64,000 nt of DNA from Physcomitrium patens (Eukaryota; Streptophyta; Bryopsida; Funariales; Funariaceae): assembly GCF_000002425.4 (NCBI RefSeq), contig NC_037275.1:13497987-13561986 (forward strand). Reading direction: 5' to 3'. The notes under the pieces are model-generated. The model saw only the letters and a list, made by a program, of their open reading frames with translations. It was not told the DNA's origin and did not search any database. The position numbers were made by a program, and so were the translations under genes. This document shows positions 21,371 through 33,498 of the stretch, one piece after another (within the stretch, counting starts at the first letter, position 1; each line of letters opens with the position of its first letter).

Positions 21371-23224
21371 TATCATGGATATATACCTACTTATTACCTA
21401 AGTATGTAGAATTAAGTAAAAGTAGATTAATTTCATAATATCTTCTAGAGAAGCCTCTTAGAAGTTTTTTAGATGCTGTTTTGACTTTATATATGTTTGT
21501 AGTTGATTGGTAGGTTAGAAACTTGGTCAACAAGATATCCATGTGCTATGTAAGTTGATAGCTTACAGAACAAGTTAACTATATAGCGACCATATAGAAA
21601 ATTTACCTTGCAAGTCAAGATATATGTCATACAAAGTCAACATATTTTTGGAGGTCCTATAGAACATCACTATATAGATCCTAGATAAATAGTATATATA
21701 AAGGAAAGAGTAAAGCCTTCTTCACTCTTGTCAATTCTTTTCTTGCTTTTAGTCTAGATTTAAGAGTCTTTAATTCTTTTGTCTTTTAGGCAATAACTAT
21801 TTCAGTTACCTTTTTATATACATATTACTTTATTTCTATTTTATTACTTTTCTTTTGATATAAATTTTTTAAGTTTATGCATCTTCTTCCATATCATGTC
21901 TTTAATAGATTGACAAGAATATACTTACAATATTAGAGCTTTTACTTTTTTTTGATTAAGAATGGATTACTGTTTTTTCTTGATAAGATATAAGTGTATT
22001 AGAAGTTGCAGATTATCCTCTTCTAACCTAATATTGTTTTTAATATCTTTATTATTCTCAAGTCCTTCCTTTTGCTTATCTATAGTAATATTAGATATAT
22101 TTTTTTTAAGTTTCATCATGGCAAAGCTTCTTGAAATGAAGAGTGCAATAGCAAAAATACAAGAGTAATTGAGAAAGTTGATGCTTACGATGCATAAACT
22201 CAGTTTATTGTGACATGGAGCAACAAAAATAGAAGGAAGTAAAGATACAAGTATGATTAGAGCCACTTCAACATCTATATCAAATCATATCCCTTCTCTT
22301 ATGGTAGAACATTTTTTTGGTACTAGAGAACTAAGAGTTGCCTTGTTTGAGAAGTTTGATGGCACAAGATCCAAGTTTCAAGGATTTATCAATGAAGTAA
22401 AACTTGTGATTAAACTTCAATTCTAAAGCTATCTAACTTCAAGATCACAAGTTAGATTCATTGGTACACTTCTTTTAGATTCAACATTATCATTATTTTC
22501 ATCTTTTTTTAAATGACAAGATCCAATATTGGATAATTTAGAAGCTTATTTGATGGAGTTTTGATCTATGTATGGAAAACATGATGTAACTTGTATAACA
22601 ACCAATAAGATCTATATTTTGTGATAAAGCAATCAATTTGTAATATTATATGCTTCATAATTTTGATAACTTGTAAGTGATATCAAGTAAGATGATGTAC
22701 TTATTAACCAAATCTCTATGGATTACAATATGAAGTAAAGAAATTGATGCTCAACTTATCTGATCCTCAAACATTGAGTCAAGCGATTGACTTTGCTGTA
22801 AAGTGTGACAATTGACTTTTCAAATTTCGATTTGAGATCCAAATAAGTTGGCCTCAATATTACTATAATTCAATGGCAATACCAATACTTCCTCAACACA
22901 TACATTTGGAAGTAGAGGATATGCAAATTGATGCAGTATGTTTGAAACTTCTTATTGAGCAAAAAAAGAGTTATTGCTATTAGAAAGGATTGTGTTTATA
23001 TAATGGAGAATCTAAGCATACTATTCAACATTATCCAAAGAAGTGATAGAATTATAAAATGATGTGTAAAAATATCAAAGAAGTCAATATATCAAAAAAC
23101 GAGTTAGTGTAGCTATTATAGGGACCATGCGGCTAGAACCTTATACAATATCTAATCAAGGTCCTATTCTCTCTTCAGAATCCTCTCTTTGTTTTATATT
23201 AAATAATATTTTAAGACCTAAATA
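21371..23224 (+). mobile_element. ChC: decayed plus-strand chromovirus (LTR, leader, gag, protease start)
   Basis: The LTR spans about 21,371 (TATCATGG, degenerate TGTCATGG) to 21,907, with a TATA-like TATATATAAA near 21,695. The leader contains a degenerate tRNA-Met primer site (ATTAGAGCTTTT, about 21,930-21,942). A gag relic and the start of the protease region follow. At 23,225 it is cut by the LTR of ChD, inserted on the opposite strand. The rest of ChC is not seen in the window. Confidence 0.7.
22118..23224 (+). pseudogene. ChC gag pseudogene with start of protease frame
   Basis: ATG 22,118 begins a relic parallel to Ch1 gag. The stretch at about 22,320-22,430 matches the conserved Ch1 segment that encodes FDGTRSKF, and the region near 22,990-23,040 is the eroded zinc knuckle. 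From about 23,120 it matches the start of the Ch1 protease frame. Many stops and indels make it non-coding. Confidence 0.65.
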
Positions 23225-23779
23225 TGTCAAGGACAAGAAATCGATGAAAAAGCAATTCACACAAGTGAGCCTTCATTCAAAGAAAGGTAACAAAATAAAT
23301 AAGTATGTATATTAAAAGAGAAACTAGAACGGCTATTGCTAAAAGACAAGAAAATTAGAGACCCTTGAAACTATATTAGAAGCAAGAAAGGAGTTGATAA
23401 GAGTGAAGAAGGCTTCATTCTTGTCTCTATATATACTATCTCACTAGGAGCTACGTAGCGACGTTCTATAGGACCTCCAATATGTGTTGACTTTGTAGGA
23501 CACATGCCTTGACTTACAAGGCAAGTTTTTCTACGTGTGGGCCATATAGTTGGCTTAGTCTTCAAGCTAACAACATGTGTCGCAGATTGCCAACTTCTTG
23601 ACCATGTTTCTAATCCAAAAAATCAATTAAAGATACCTATGAAGTCAAAGTAGCGTCTATAAAGCTTCTAGGAAGCTTTCATATTAAATACTTTAGAATT
23701 AACTTATTTTTATCTACTTTAACTTACTTCCACCTATTTGTATATGTAATTACTAGCTTACATGAGTATGCCCATGACA
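23225..23779 (-). repeat. 3' LTR of ChD (about 555 bp)
   Basis: On the minus strand it starts TGTCATGGGCATAC, close to the Ch1 LTR start, and ends CCTTGACA. A TATA-like TATATATAG lies near 23,430. It lacks the dense GAAnnTTC array of Ch1. Confidence 0.75.
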
Positions 23780-23794
23780 TTATCCCTCCTTCTA
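23780..23794 (-). other. Polypurine tract of ChD
   Basis: On the minus strand AGAAGGAGGGATAA precedes the LTR start, in the same position as in Ch1. Confidence 0.7.
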
Positions 23795-23820
23795 GGGACG
23801 AATTTCACGAGGATCGGTCA

Positions 23821-24069
23821 TTATATGTTGAGAAAATCTATGATGCAAAAAATTATATTCGCGACATACTTTGATCTTTGTTCTCTTTGAAGATGATTGA
23901 TAGGGCCTCTCAACCATTGGTAGTGTCCTATACCAAGGCGGGAAGACCACCCAGTTATTTGATCATTGTTGAGGCCTTTATAACTTCCTTGAAATAAAAT
24001 ATTTGGAAAACCATCAATAGTTGTTTCTACCTCTAGCAAAATCACCAAACATCGGGAGTTCCTTCCCAA
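23821..24069 (-). CDS. ChD homologue of the accessory ORF
   Basis: This open frame of about 82 codons lies between the chromodomain and the polypurine tract, as in Ch1. CLVILLEVE and GHYQWLRGPINHLQREQ align with SLVIVFEVE and GHYRWLQGPMNHLPREQ of the Ch1 accessory ORF. The stretch between them is much less alike, and one short gap seems likely. The basic N-terminal tail is not in frame here: a stop lies just upstream and the start is a TTG, so the copy is probably 5'-broken. Function is unknown, but protein-level conservation and fixed position suggest it served the element. Confidence 0.72.
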   Translation of the reverse strand: MGRNSRCLVILLEVETTIDGFPNILFQGSYKGLNNDQITGWSSRLGIGHYQWLRGPINHLQREQRSKYVANIIFCIIDFLNI

Positions 24070-24358
24070 ATCGTGATACCAAACGTATTATATCTCACCA
24101 TCTATTTGAGGAAGAACATGTCATTCTTGAAGATCTTCATCTCGATTACCTTGTCTTGAAGGTTGTGACAATCTTAATGTCTCGTTCGGTAGGTCAAAAA
24201 ATAAAGGTTTTTGAGTCAAATCCACTGGTTGTTGGTTCTCCATCCCTTGAGCGATACAACTACAAAGAAGCTACAAACAAGGATTGAAAGTAGAATGTTA
24301 TCTTGCCTAGATGTTGTTTCTTTTATAAAAAAGGTTTTCATTTTGATTTTGATAGATG

Positions 24359-25018
24359 TCATCGATGAAAAGCCTCCACCGCCTTTATTGCATTTGCAAG
24401 ATTCTTTATTGGCTCCCATGTGCATTCACTATTATCATATCCATGCCAATGGATAAGATATTCCAATTTATTTTGGCGCCGCCTTGAATCTAAGACTTCT
24501 TCTACTTCAAACATTTCATTATTGTCCACCTCTATAGGAGGAGGTGGAGCTTGTTGTCTTCTTGGTATGTCCACTGTCTTGTATGGTTCAAAAAGAGACA
24601 TGTGGAATATTGGATGGATTTTTATTGACTCCGGTAGATGTAAACGATATACAACTGGATTGATTTGTGTAGAAATAAAAAATGATCCCAGCCTTCGATA
24701 GTCCAACTTGTCACAAAGACGAGTAGTCTTAATATTGCGACGAAGTAGCCATACCTTATCACCCAAGAGGAATGGTAGATGTTCCCTTTGATAGACATCC
24801 GCATTGACCTTTTGTTGTTCTTGAGCCTCTTTTAACTGCGCCTTCATCGTTGCATGTAGCTCTGATAAATAAATCGCCAAATCTTTCACAACAGGATTAT
24901 CAACTTTTGAAAAGTCAAAAGTATCAAGTCGTGGATGATAACCATAATTAGCAAAGAAAGGTGTTTGTTTTGTAGAAGAATGTACCGTGTTATTATAAGC
25001 AAACTCTGCCAATGGCAA
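24359..25018 (-). pseudogene. ChD integrase C-terminus with chromodomain
   Basis: The open segment begins at the MPLAEFAYNN stretch after the integrase core, has the RRLGSFFI counterpart of the GPF motif, and ends with a chromodomain (VEEVLDSRRRQNKLEYLIHW). It joins the catalytic core at 25,037 onward across an in-frame break. The chromodomain lineage is the same as Ch1. Confidence 0.82.
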
Positions 25019-25036
25019 AAGAGTTGTCCAATCATG

Positions 25037-25786
25037 TTATTGGTAGTTAATGGTACATCTTAAATATTGCTCCAAAACTTGATTAACATGCTCCGTTTGT
25101 CCATCAGTTTGAGGATGGAATATCGAAGATAGTTTTATATCCACTTTTAGAATCTTGAAAAGAGTCCGCCAAAATCTTGATACAAATTGAATTCTCCTAT
25201 CTGATATAATATTTTTGGATAATCCATGATAGCAATAGATATTGTCAAGAAAGAGCTTAGCTATTTCTTCACCTATGATAGATTTTGTACATGGTATGAA
25301 ATGTGCCATCTTTGTAAAATAATCTACTATCACGAATATAGAATCATAAGAACCTGAGATTGGAAGATCCGTGATGAAGTCTATAGAAACAAAAGACCAT
25401 GGTTGTTTTGGAATGGATAATGGCTGAAGAAGTCCAAAAGATCGATGACGAGGAATTTTTGATCTTGAGCAAACATCACATGATTGTACAAAATCTTTGA
25501 CTGCCTTCCACATTTGAGGCCACCAAAAATCCCTAGATATCAGCTCTAAAGTCTTATTATATCTAAAATATCCTACTGTTGGAAAGTTATGATGAGCTTA
25601 AAGAATACGTAAACGTGCTTCTCCTTCTAGGACATATAGGGGTCCTTCGAAATAGAATAGGCTGTTCTTGAATTCAAATTTAGAGGGATCATGAAATTTA
25701 GAAGAATTATTCTTGATATCATAAACAAGAGGGTCTGAAGATATACTTAACTGGACTTGCTTAAGAAAAGTTAAATCAACAGTCAA
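25037..25786 (-). pseudogene. ChD integrase zinc region and catalytic core
   Basis: The frame 25,037-25,513 carries CDVCSRSKIPRH, the first catalytic Asp in SIDFITDLP, an altered second site (SDRRIQF rather than SDRGTQF) and HPQTDGQTEHVNQ with the Glu. The upstream piece (25,598-25,786) is the RNase H to integrase linker. Stops or shifts separate the pieces, so it is not functional. Confidence 0.78.
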
Positions 25787-25912
25787 AGTTGATTTTATTG
25801 CTCAAAGATGAAATTACTCCGGCTTCAAGAGAACCGTTCTTTATTGCTTAAAAGCTGCATCTCCTTCTTTTGGTGCAAGATAAGAACGTCTAGACAAGGC
25901 ATTGGACAAACC

Positions 25913-27200
25913 TTATTGTTTTCTTGGCCGATAAGTGATGTTGAACTCGAATCTTGATAAAGACATGCTCCAATGAGCTTGACGACGATTTAATACGCGT
26001 GTTGACATAAAATATTTGAGGTTCTTGTGATCCGTATACACGGTGACTGGACTAGAGGTGCCTTCTAAATAATGATGCCATTCTTGAAAAGAATCCATAA
26101 TTGCAAGAAGTTCTTTGTCGTGGATCTCATAATTAATTTCTGCTGCTGAGAATTTTCTTGAATGAAAGGCTACTGGATGAAGTTTGTCATCTGTTCCCAT
26201 TTGTGATAAATCCGTACTTAGAGCAAAGTCTGATGCATCTCTTTCCATAAAGAATGCTTTGGAAAAATCAACACGATACAAGGTTGGTGCAAAAACAAAC
26301 GTTGTCTTCAAAGATTCAAAAGCAACTTCCGCTTTTTGATTCCATTGGAGTTTGTCTTTACAAGTCAAACGTGTAAGTGGAGCTAGAACTTGAGAGAAGT
26401 CTTTGATGAAGATCCAATAGTAGTTGGAAAATCCCAAAAAACATTGGACATCTCTTACCATTTTTGGGATCTTTCAATCTATAATACTTTGAACTTTCTT
26501 AGGATCCATCATAAGTCAATCATTTGAAATGATGTAATCTAAGAAATTGACTTAAATAGTGTGGAATATACACTCTTCTATCTCGGCATAGAGTCCTACA
26601 TCTCTTAATTTTTGTAACACATGATGAACATGAAGTTCATATTCTTCTAGATTCTTAGAATAGATCTAGATATCGTTTAGATAACAGACCACAAAATTAT
26701 CCAAAAACTCTCGAAAAACATCATTCATTAGATGTTGAAAAGTTGTTGGTGCATTTGTAAGTCCAAAAGGCATGACATTGTATTCAAAATATCTATACCT
26801 AGTTTGAAACGTAGTCTTCCATTCATCTCCTTCTTTGATGCGTACTAGATTGTATGCTCCTCGAAGATCTATTTTTGTATAGATCTTAGCTTGATTCAGC
26901 TGATCAAGATGTCCAGATATTAAAGGTAGTGGATACCTGTTCTTGATGGTAATCTTGTTGAGTCCTTGATAATCAACACACATCTATAATGATCTATCTT
27001 TTTTCTTCACAAATAGAATTAGACCTCTTGCTGGAGATTTAGAATGGCGTATGAAATTCTTAGGTAGATTTTCTTCAATATACTCCTTGAGTTCAGTCAA
27101 CTCATTTTGTGATAAACCATAGATTGGTTCGAATGGCGGTTGTACTCCTTCTTGAAGGTCAATTGAGCAATCATAGGGATGATGTTTCGGGAGTGTATCC
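25913..27200 (-). pseudogene. ChD reverse transcriptase and RNase H
   Basis: RNase H (25,913-26,461) shows DASDFALSTDLSQ and YTDHKNLKYF. Reverse transcriptase (26,666-26,983) shows [25 protein letters not shown] and, at the catalytic box, YLND instead of YLDD. One catalytic Asp is therefore replaced by Asn, a G-to-A type change. Frame breaks occur near 26,465-26,665 and upstream of 26,990. Confidence 0.78.
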
Positions 27201-27439
27201 GCATTCTTTTTTTCAAATACATCTTAAAATTCTTGATATTTACTTGGAATGCCACTTGAAGTCTTTTCACTAGTAAAAACAGGTGTGGTATAAATAATAT
27301 ATGGTGATTCTTTCATAGCAGCATGCAAATAAGCTTTTGCACCTATAAATACGAATTTATTTGAACTGGACTTATGACTCTCTACTTGATTAACTACACT
27401 ATTAATTATACTTTTAGAGAAAATAAAAGTTTAAAAAAT

Positions 27440-27760
27440 CCAATCTATTTGAGGGTTGTATTTTTCTAACCACGATAAATCTAAAATGACTAGATTAGAG
27501 GGAGATCTAATGATATTAAATACTATAAAACTATTATAATCATTGATTATTACTTCTATAGGAAGGATTTCGTGAGTAATATCTCTAGAAGACAATGGAT
27601 GACCATCTATGACTTCTACATGAATAGGTTTAGTTTTCTTTATTAAAGATATGCTATGTTATTTAGTAAATTCTTCATCTAAAAAATACGTTGAGGCTCC
27701 TGAATCTAACAAGGCAGAGACTTTGTAATATTAAGGTCCTAAAATAATATTTAATGTAAA
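27440..27760 (-). pseudogene. ChD protease remnant
   Basis: On the minus strand the sequence near 27,690-27,720 encodes a Leu-Asp-Ser-Gly-Ala-Ser type retropepsin signature, as in Ch1. No long frame is open. Confidence 0.6.
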
Positions 27761-27906
27761 ACAAGGAGAGGGCTTTGAGGAGAGAATAGGACCTTTACTA
27801 GATGTTGTACAAGGTTCTAACCGCACGATCTCTATTGTAGCTGGATAAAGTCGTTTTCTGATATATTATCTTCTTTCATAGCCAGACTCTTCATTTTGTG
27901 ATTGCA

Positions 27907-28491
27907 TCATTTCTTTGGATAATGTTGAGTAGTGTGCTTTGATTCTCCACAATATAAATATAATCCTTCTTGACAACGACGAGTCTTTTTTTGCTCAGTA
28001 AGAGGTTTGAAACGTACTGCATCAATTTGCATATCCTCTACTTCCGAATGTATATGTTGAAGAGGTGTTGGTATTGCCATTGAATTATAGTAACGTTGAG
28101 GTCCACTTATATGGTTTTCAAATCGGAATTCAAAAAGGCGATTGTCATACTTCACAGCAAAGTCAATTTCTTGACTCAATGTTTGAGGATCAAGTAAGTT
28201 GAGCATTAATTTTTTTACCTCATATTGTAATCCATAGAAAAATTGGCTAATAAGTGCAGCATCATCTCACTGGATATCAGTTGCAAGTTGTCAAAATTGT
28301 GAAGCATACAACGTTACTAATCATTGACCTTATCGTAAAATACGGATCTTATTGGTTGCAACACAAATTACATCATGTTTTCCATACATGGATCAAAATT
28401 TCGCTAAAAAAGTCTCTAAATTATCCAATATTGGATCTCGTCGTTCAAGAAAAGATGCAAACCAAGATAGTGCTAAATGTGAAAGAAGCGT
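27907..28491 (-). pseudogene. ChD gag, C-terminal part
   Basis: The open piece (27,907-28,206) matches the C-terminal third of Ch1 gag. Its zinc knuckle reads YCGESKHTTQHY, with the last Cys replaced by Tyr. Upstream of 28,206 the gag body continues with breaks until the W2 LTR at 28,492. Confidence 0.7.
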
Positions 28492-28628
28492 TGTCGTGTT
28501 GTAACACGAGTATACAGTGAAAACAAAAAAAAAGAAGGGGAATTTTATTAATATTCAGTTACCTCGAATATTGGAAGCATCGACCAACTCCAGCGCAAAT
28601 ACTGAGTGGTCAGGTTCAGTCACCCCGT
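28492..28628 (+). repeat. Left fragment of the W2 5' LTR
   Basis: It starts TGTCGTGTTGTAACACGA exactly like the plus-strand LTR at 44,420 and runs 137 bp to CCCCGT, where W1 inserted. The same LTR resumes at 37,222 with CCGTTACAG. Confidence 0.85.
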
Positions 28629-29934
28629 TGTCGTATTACGTGCTTTCCTGCTCGAGAACGCGTTGGGCGTCTGGCTGTAGAAGGTAGTATGGAGATTCAC
28701 CGATAGTCAAGCAGTCTATCAGTTCTTGACTGCTGGAATATAAACGACTGCAACAATGTACCGTAAATCTATACGGATGCTCTTCAACTGCTTGTCGAAG
28801 TCTTTTTTTTTTTTTTTTGCCCCAGCCGATAGGTCTCTAGATGTTATAGAGAACCCGGAACAACCCAAACTGTTAATCTTCAATACCCCTTTGTACTTAC
28901 GATCTTGTATCCACTGACTGTCCTGTTAGATTAACCCAATAAATTTCATTCACTCCGCATACTCAATCCTATAGACACCCCTTTAATCCTTCAATCACAG
29001 ACGTAACTCAATTTTACAAAACAGTCAAGAGTATTCAAACCCACTTCATTTAAAAATCCCGATTCACCATTACAACACTGACTTCAGCAACGATTGCCTC
29101 AGTCTTCCCAAAACTCTACGAAGAAGAAAAATCCAAATTCTATGTCTTTCCTTCTCCGACCCGAAGCATGAAGCTCCTCTCTCTAATTCCCTTGATCTTC
29201 AAAAAACTCCAATGAAAACCGAATTGGTAACCTTGCAAAAGCTTGAAAACTCGCTCCCCCCCCAATTCCTCTCTAACCTTATCCTCTGAATTTCTTCAAT
29301 CTTCCGTCTTAGATCCGGAATTGGCTCCCACCTCAAGCTTGGATCCGAAATTGGCTCTCGCTGTCAAGCTTTCTCCTCCGTTTTTACCTTTAAGAAATCC
29401 ATTTACCGAAAACAACGTTCCCTGAAATGGCACAGAGAACAGGACAGCCTGAAATAGAATCGAACCCCGTAATCGGGACCACATTGAGTCGCCCGACCAA
29501 TTCAGGTCCTATATTGGAAAAGATGCCTATAGTAACCTAGATGTTCCTGTAATTGGGTCAAATTGGTCCTCGCGTCAGATTGGCTAAGACCCGTAGTAAG
29601 ACCTGGATTTCCTGTAATTAGACTACATTGGGTTGACCGGCCAATTCAGGTCTCATATTGGATAAGAGGACCCGGATTGGATTATCGAAATTGGATCCAA
29701 TTGGCTCCTCTAACCCGTCGTGTGAATTGGTCCTTCTCTTCCTGCTGACTCCCGTTATTGGAATCGAATGGAGCATTTCAGTATGCCCCGGCTGACTGTA
29801 ACGGAGTGACTGAACCTAACCACTCAATATTTGTACTGGAGTTGGTTGATGCTCTCAATATTCGAGGTAACTGAATATTAATAAAATTCCCCTTTCTTTT
29901 TATTTTCACTGTAAACTCGTGTTACAACACGACA
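28629..29934 (-). repeat. 3' LTR of W1 (1,306 bp)
   Basis: It runs TGTCGTATTACG...AACACGACA in plus-strand reading and contains a poly-T at 28,802-28,818. It is nearly identical, inverted, to the W2 3' LTR (44,420-45,728), but more different from the 5' LTR of its own element. Confidence 0.92.
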
Positions 29935-29952
29935 TCCACCCCCTCTGAACCT
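29935..29952 (-). other. Polypurine tract of W1
   Basis: On the minus strand GGTTCAGAGGGGGTGGAT abuts the LTR start. W2 has the same tract at 44,402-44,419. Confidence 0.82.
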
Positions 29953-29996
29953 ATGCATCTTCCAGTATGCACCAATTTACCCAATTGCTGTTTGAT

Positions 29997-32900
29997 TCAG
30001 AATATATCCCCTACGTCTTTGTCCAGTTCGTCTTCGTCACCTTCATTATCCATATCACTTTCATCTTCTTGCTGGGGAATCTCTGTACCTTCATTAAAGT
30101 CTTCCATATTCATCTCTGCGTGTCTTTGTTTAAATATTTTTACTCGCTTCCCTGCAATTGGTATTTTCAATTTTATACCATCTAACTCCCGTAATGAGTA
30201 AGTCGCATTATCATGAACAGTTGTTATAACATATGGTCCAAACCAACGTTTTGAAAATTTCTGCAAAGTACTATGTTGATTATCCAGACTATTGTCATAA
30301 ACAAGTATCCAGTCACCTTCCTCGATTGCTTTTGGTCTCAATCGATGTTGCTTATCAAATCGCGCCTTATTTTGTAACCTTGCTCTCTTTAACCTTTCCA
30401 ATGATATCTGGACATCTTCCGTTCTTTGCTCCAATTGTCAAATCCTAATAGCCAAAAGTTCTTCTTTTGTCAATCCATCTTCCCATGGTAGCATACTCCA
30501 AGTAAGTACCTTTTCTTCAATCGGCATAATTGGTTTTTGACCTGTCATAAGTTCTACTGGCATATATCTTGTCACCGAACTATGTGTTGTTCGATCAGCC
30601 CATAATGCAAATGACAAAAGCCGTGGCCACTCTTTAACCTTCCCATTACAAGCTTTAACCAATGCTTTCATAATCGGCGGGTGACCACATTCGCTTTTTG
30701 CATTCCCTTCCGGATTATAAGCAGTAGTTAGTGATAGTTTAACTCCACATTTTCAAAGAACTTACGAGCTTCTTGTGCATTTAATTCTCCATGATCTGCA
30801 GTGATTTTTCCTACGCACCCGTAACGGCCAATGAAATCTTCAAGCAAAAATCTACAAATCCCTTCTGTAGATTTTGTCCTCAATGCTCTTCCTTCTATTT
30901 AATTCTCCATGATCTGCAGTGATTTTTCCTACGCACCCGTAACGGCAAATGAAATCTTCAAGCAAAAACCTACAAATCCCCTCTGTAGATTTTGTCCTCA
31001 ATGCTCTTCCTTCTACTAGATTTCATCTCGATGTCGGATATTAGAATACAATTGACAAATTTCACATGACTCTACAAATGAGAGCACATCTCGATACATA
31101 TTTTTCCACCAATATCGTTCCTTGAGTTTAGCAAAAGTAGCCCAGATTCCTCTATGCCCTGCCCATAAACTATCATGAAACTCCTTTAATAATTTTAGTC
31201 TTTCTTCTCTTTTGCCTATCACTCATTGTGGCATCCCAATTCTTTTCTTTGGTCTCTTCCATAAGAATCCATCTCGAAGTAAAAATCCATATGTTTTTTT
31301 TCTTATTTGTTTGAATTTTTCTATAGACCAATTCCCCTGCTTAGTCAAGGTATTCAAATAATGACCAATATCCAATAATTCTCCTTCATAAGATTCTTCA
31401 AGAAATAGCTTGTCTTCTCTGTTGACATTTGATATTGAATAGAATTTCAATCCGACATCATCAATGTCTTCAACCATTTCGTCATCCCTCTCGTATCTTA
31501 CTCGAGATAGCATGTCTGCTACTAAATTGTCCTTCCCCGTAATATGCTTAAATTTTGGATTTAGTCACTTAATATAGGCAATCCATCTCAACATCGCAAT
31601 ATCTGGCGTTGAATAGTTAATAATCATTTCAAGCAATGGCAAGCAATTTGTTTCAATTACTACTACTATCCCAATCAAATAGTCCTTTTCAGCTTTCATA
31701 GTCGAAACGACTCCCCAAAGTTCTCTTTTGACTTGCGAATATGCACGCTGACGAATACTTAAAACTTTAGCCTCAAATTGAACTGCAAATCTACTCCCAT
31801 TTGAATCATCTTGATCCACGGTCCATCCAATGGCAATTGGACTAGCGTCCACAGTAAGAATCACTGGTCTATTGCACTTATAATCAACCTTCTTCAATAT
31901 TGGAGGTGACATCAATAATTTCTTCAATCTTTACATTGCTTGAATATGCCTTTCTTCTCATTTAAATCGGTAACCCTTGCGTAACAGTTCATATAATAGA
32001 TCCGCTATGTAAGCAAAATGAAGGACCCAGATTCGATAAAATATACATGCACCTAAAAACCTACGAACCTCTGTTAAAGAATCACAATCCTCTTTCATCC
32101 TTCCAATTGCATCATTTAAGTCGGATCTGGTTTTCTTTCGTAAGATCCACATAAATGTCCAACAATTACAACCTCTCGTACTCCAAATATGGACTTCATA
32201 CCCGATAATGTAAGATGAACTTCTCCAAGCTGAGTTAAAAACTTTTCACAATCTTGTATATGATCAACAACATATTTGCGACACCCCCTCGTATCTAAAG
32301 TTTCATCCTTGTCTCCTTCTCTGCACCCTTTTATAGGAACATCATCCAGAAAAAGCATAATCTTTTCCAGAATAAAATCTCTCAATACGTTATTCATCCC
32401 ATTCATCATATGCGCAACTGAGTTGGTCGCGCCTTGAGGAAGAGTGCACATTCTAACCAATCTAAGTGGTGTCTTCATTGTTGTCATATCTCTACTTCCT
32501 TCGGCAAGTTGAAATTGATCATAACCTGAATACAAGTCACCCATTGAATAGATCGCCCTTCCAGCAAATGCCTCAAGAAATTCATCCACAATAGGTCCAA
32601 TTCTTGCATTCTTGACAGTTACTGCATTCATCAGTTGCATATCTTAAATAAACCGTAGTGACCCATTCTTCTTAGGTACCGTAAACCATCGACTAGAATA
32701 CGGCGCAAATGAAGGTTCTAATATTTTCATCTTTATCTTTTCTTTTAATAGTTCCACCAATTTAGATAAATGTGCCCTCGGTACTAGAATCGGTCTTAGA
32801 TTCCAAGGTACATGCGGTACAGTGAAGATAACCATAGGTGTTATAATATTCGGATCCACACACCCAATTTCATAAAATTCAAAGGCAAAAGAACTACCTT

Positions 32901-33498
32901 GTTTAGCCAACATCCTTTTGAAGCAAGTAATTTCCTCCGGTAATAAAGAACCATCAAAACCAATCTTCAATTCTTCAAAAGTTTCTTTAGTAAACTGATG
33001 TCCAATACTCATTGGATCTCTTAAACTTGCTTCTTTTGATGCTTCTCCCATTTGTTCTTTAGAATCTTCTGATAATGGTCTCGCAATAGGCTTTACTTTC
33101 TTATCTGTTGTTTTATATCTCGTCTCTACAGTGACTTCTGGTGCTTGAAAAGATTCAAGTATGGTATAAACCTCTCTCGAATGAATCTCAACAATCTTAT
33201 CATTATCCCCTAACCCAATAGATGTAATCAATTCCAATGAATCTTCCAGTCCATTTTCTTCATAAACACCCAAAATCCTCTCATCATCTTGCAATGTACC
33301 TATCTTGCGTAATTGTCCTTCAATATTATATAATCTTTTTCTTTCCTTTCTTTTAAAATCATCAACCTTCTTATACATAATATTTCCATTCTCCAATGTA
33401 CTAATAAAACTCGCATCAAAGGCACCTTCATCTCGCGAGAGTACCTCCTCTTTTATACCTCCATAATCTCGCTTTACAGTGGTACCTCCCCAAAATCC
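29997..33498 (-). pseudogene. W1 pol: reverse transcriptase, RNase H, integrase (broken)
   Basis: Open pieces lie at 33,396-32,644, 32,640-32,116, 32,152-31,958, 31,927-31,565, 31,513-31,223, 31,222-31,016, 30,671-30,438 and 30,434-29,997. Reverse transcriptase shows PKKNGSLRFI, YSMGDLYSGYDQF and FLDDVPIKG, so the catalytic Asp pair is kept. RNase H shows TVDASP and QVKRELWGVV. Integrase has the H-H-C-C region (HDSLWAGH ... CEICQ), but about 130 bp encoding the first catalytic Asp is missing, and a 118-bp segment around the second is duplicated. The C-terminus has RWFGPYVITTV and an acidic tail, with no chromodomain. Confidence 0.85.
30781..31016. repeat. 118-bp tandem duplication inside W1 integrase
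   Basis: Two adjacent copies (30,781-30,898 and 30,899-31,016) differ at a few bases. Compared with W2, the sequence encoding the first integrase Asp is absent immediately beyond the second copy. The duplication and deletion probably arose in one template-switch event during reverse transcription. Confidence 0.82.

Larger units (their letters stand above)
23225..28491 (-). mobile_element. ChD: minus-strand chromovirus, 5' end lost
   Basis: Reading right to left there is partial gag (28,491-27,907), protease (about 27,760-27,440), reverse transcriptase and RNase H (about 27,200-25,913), integrase with chromodomain (25,790-24,359), the accessory ORF (24,069-23,821), a polypurine tract and one LTR (23,779-23,225). 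It is inserted in ChC. The N-terminal part of gag and the 5' LTR are missing where the W2 LTR begins at 28,492. It is diverged from Ch1 but retains long open stretches, so it is younger than ChA and older than Ch1. Confidence 0.85.

Noticed and set aside
29563-29748. 61-codon frame in W LTRs, repeated at 44,606-44,791
   Set aside because: Part of the LTR sequence; identity comes from the recent duplication of the LTR, and no coding signature is seen.
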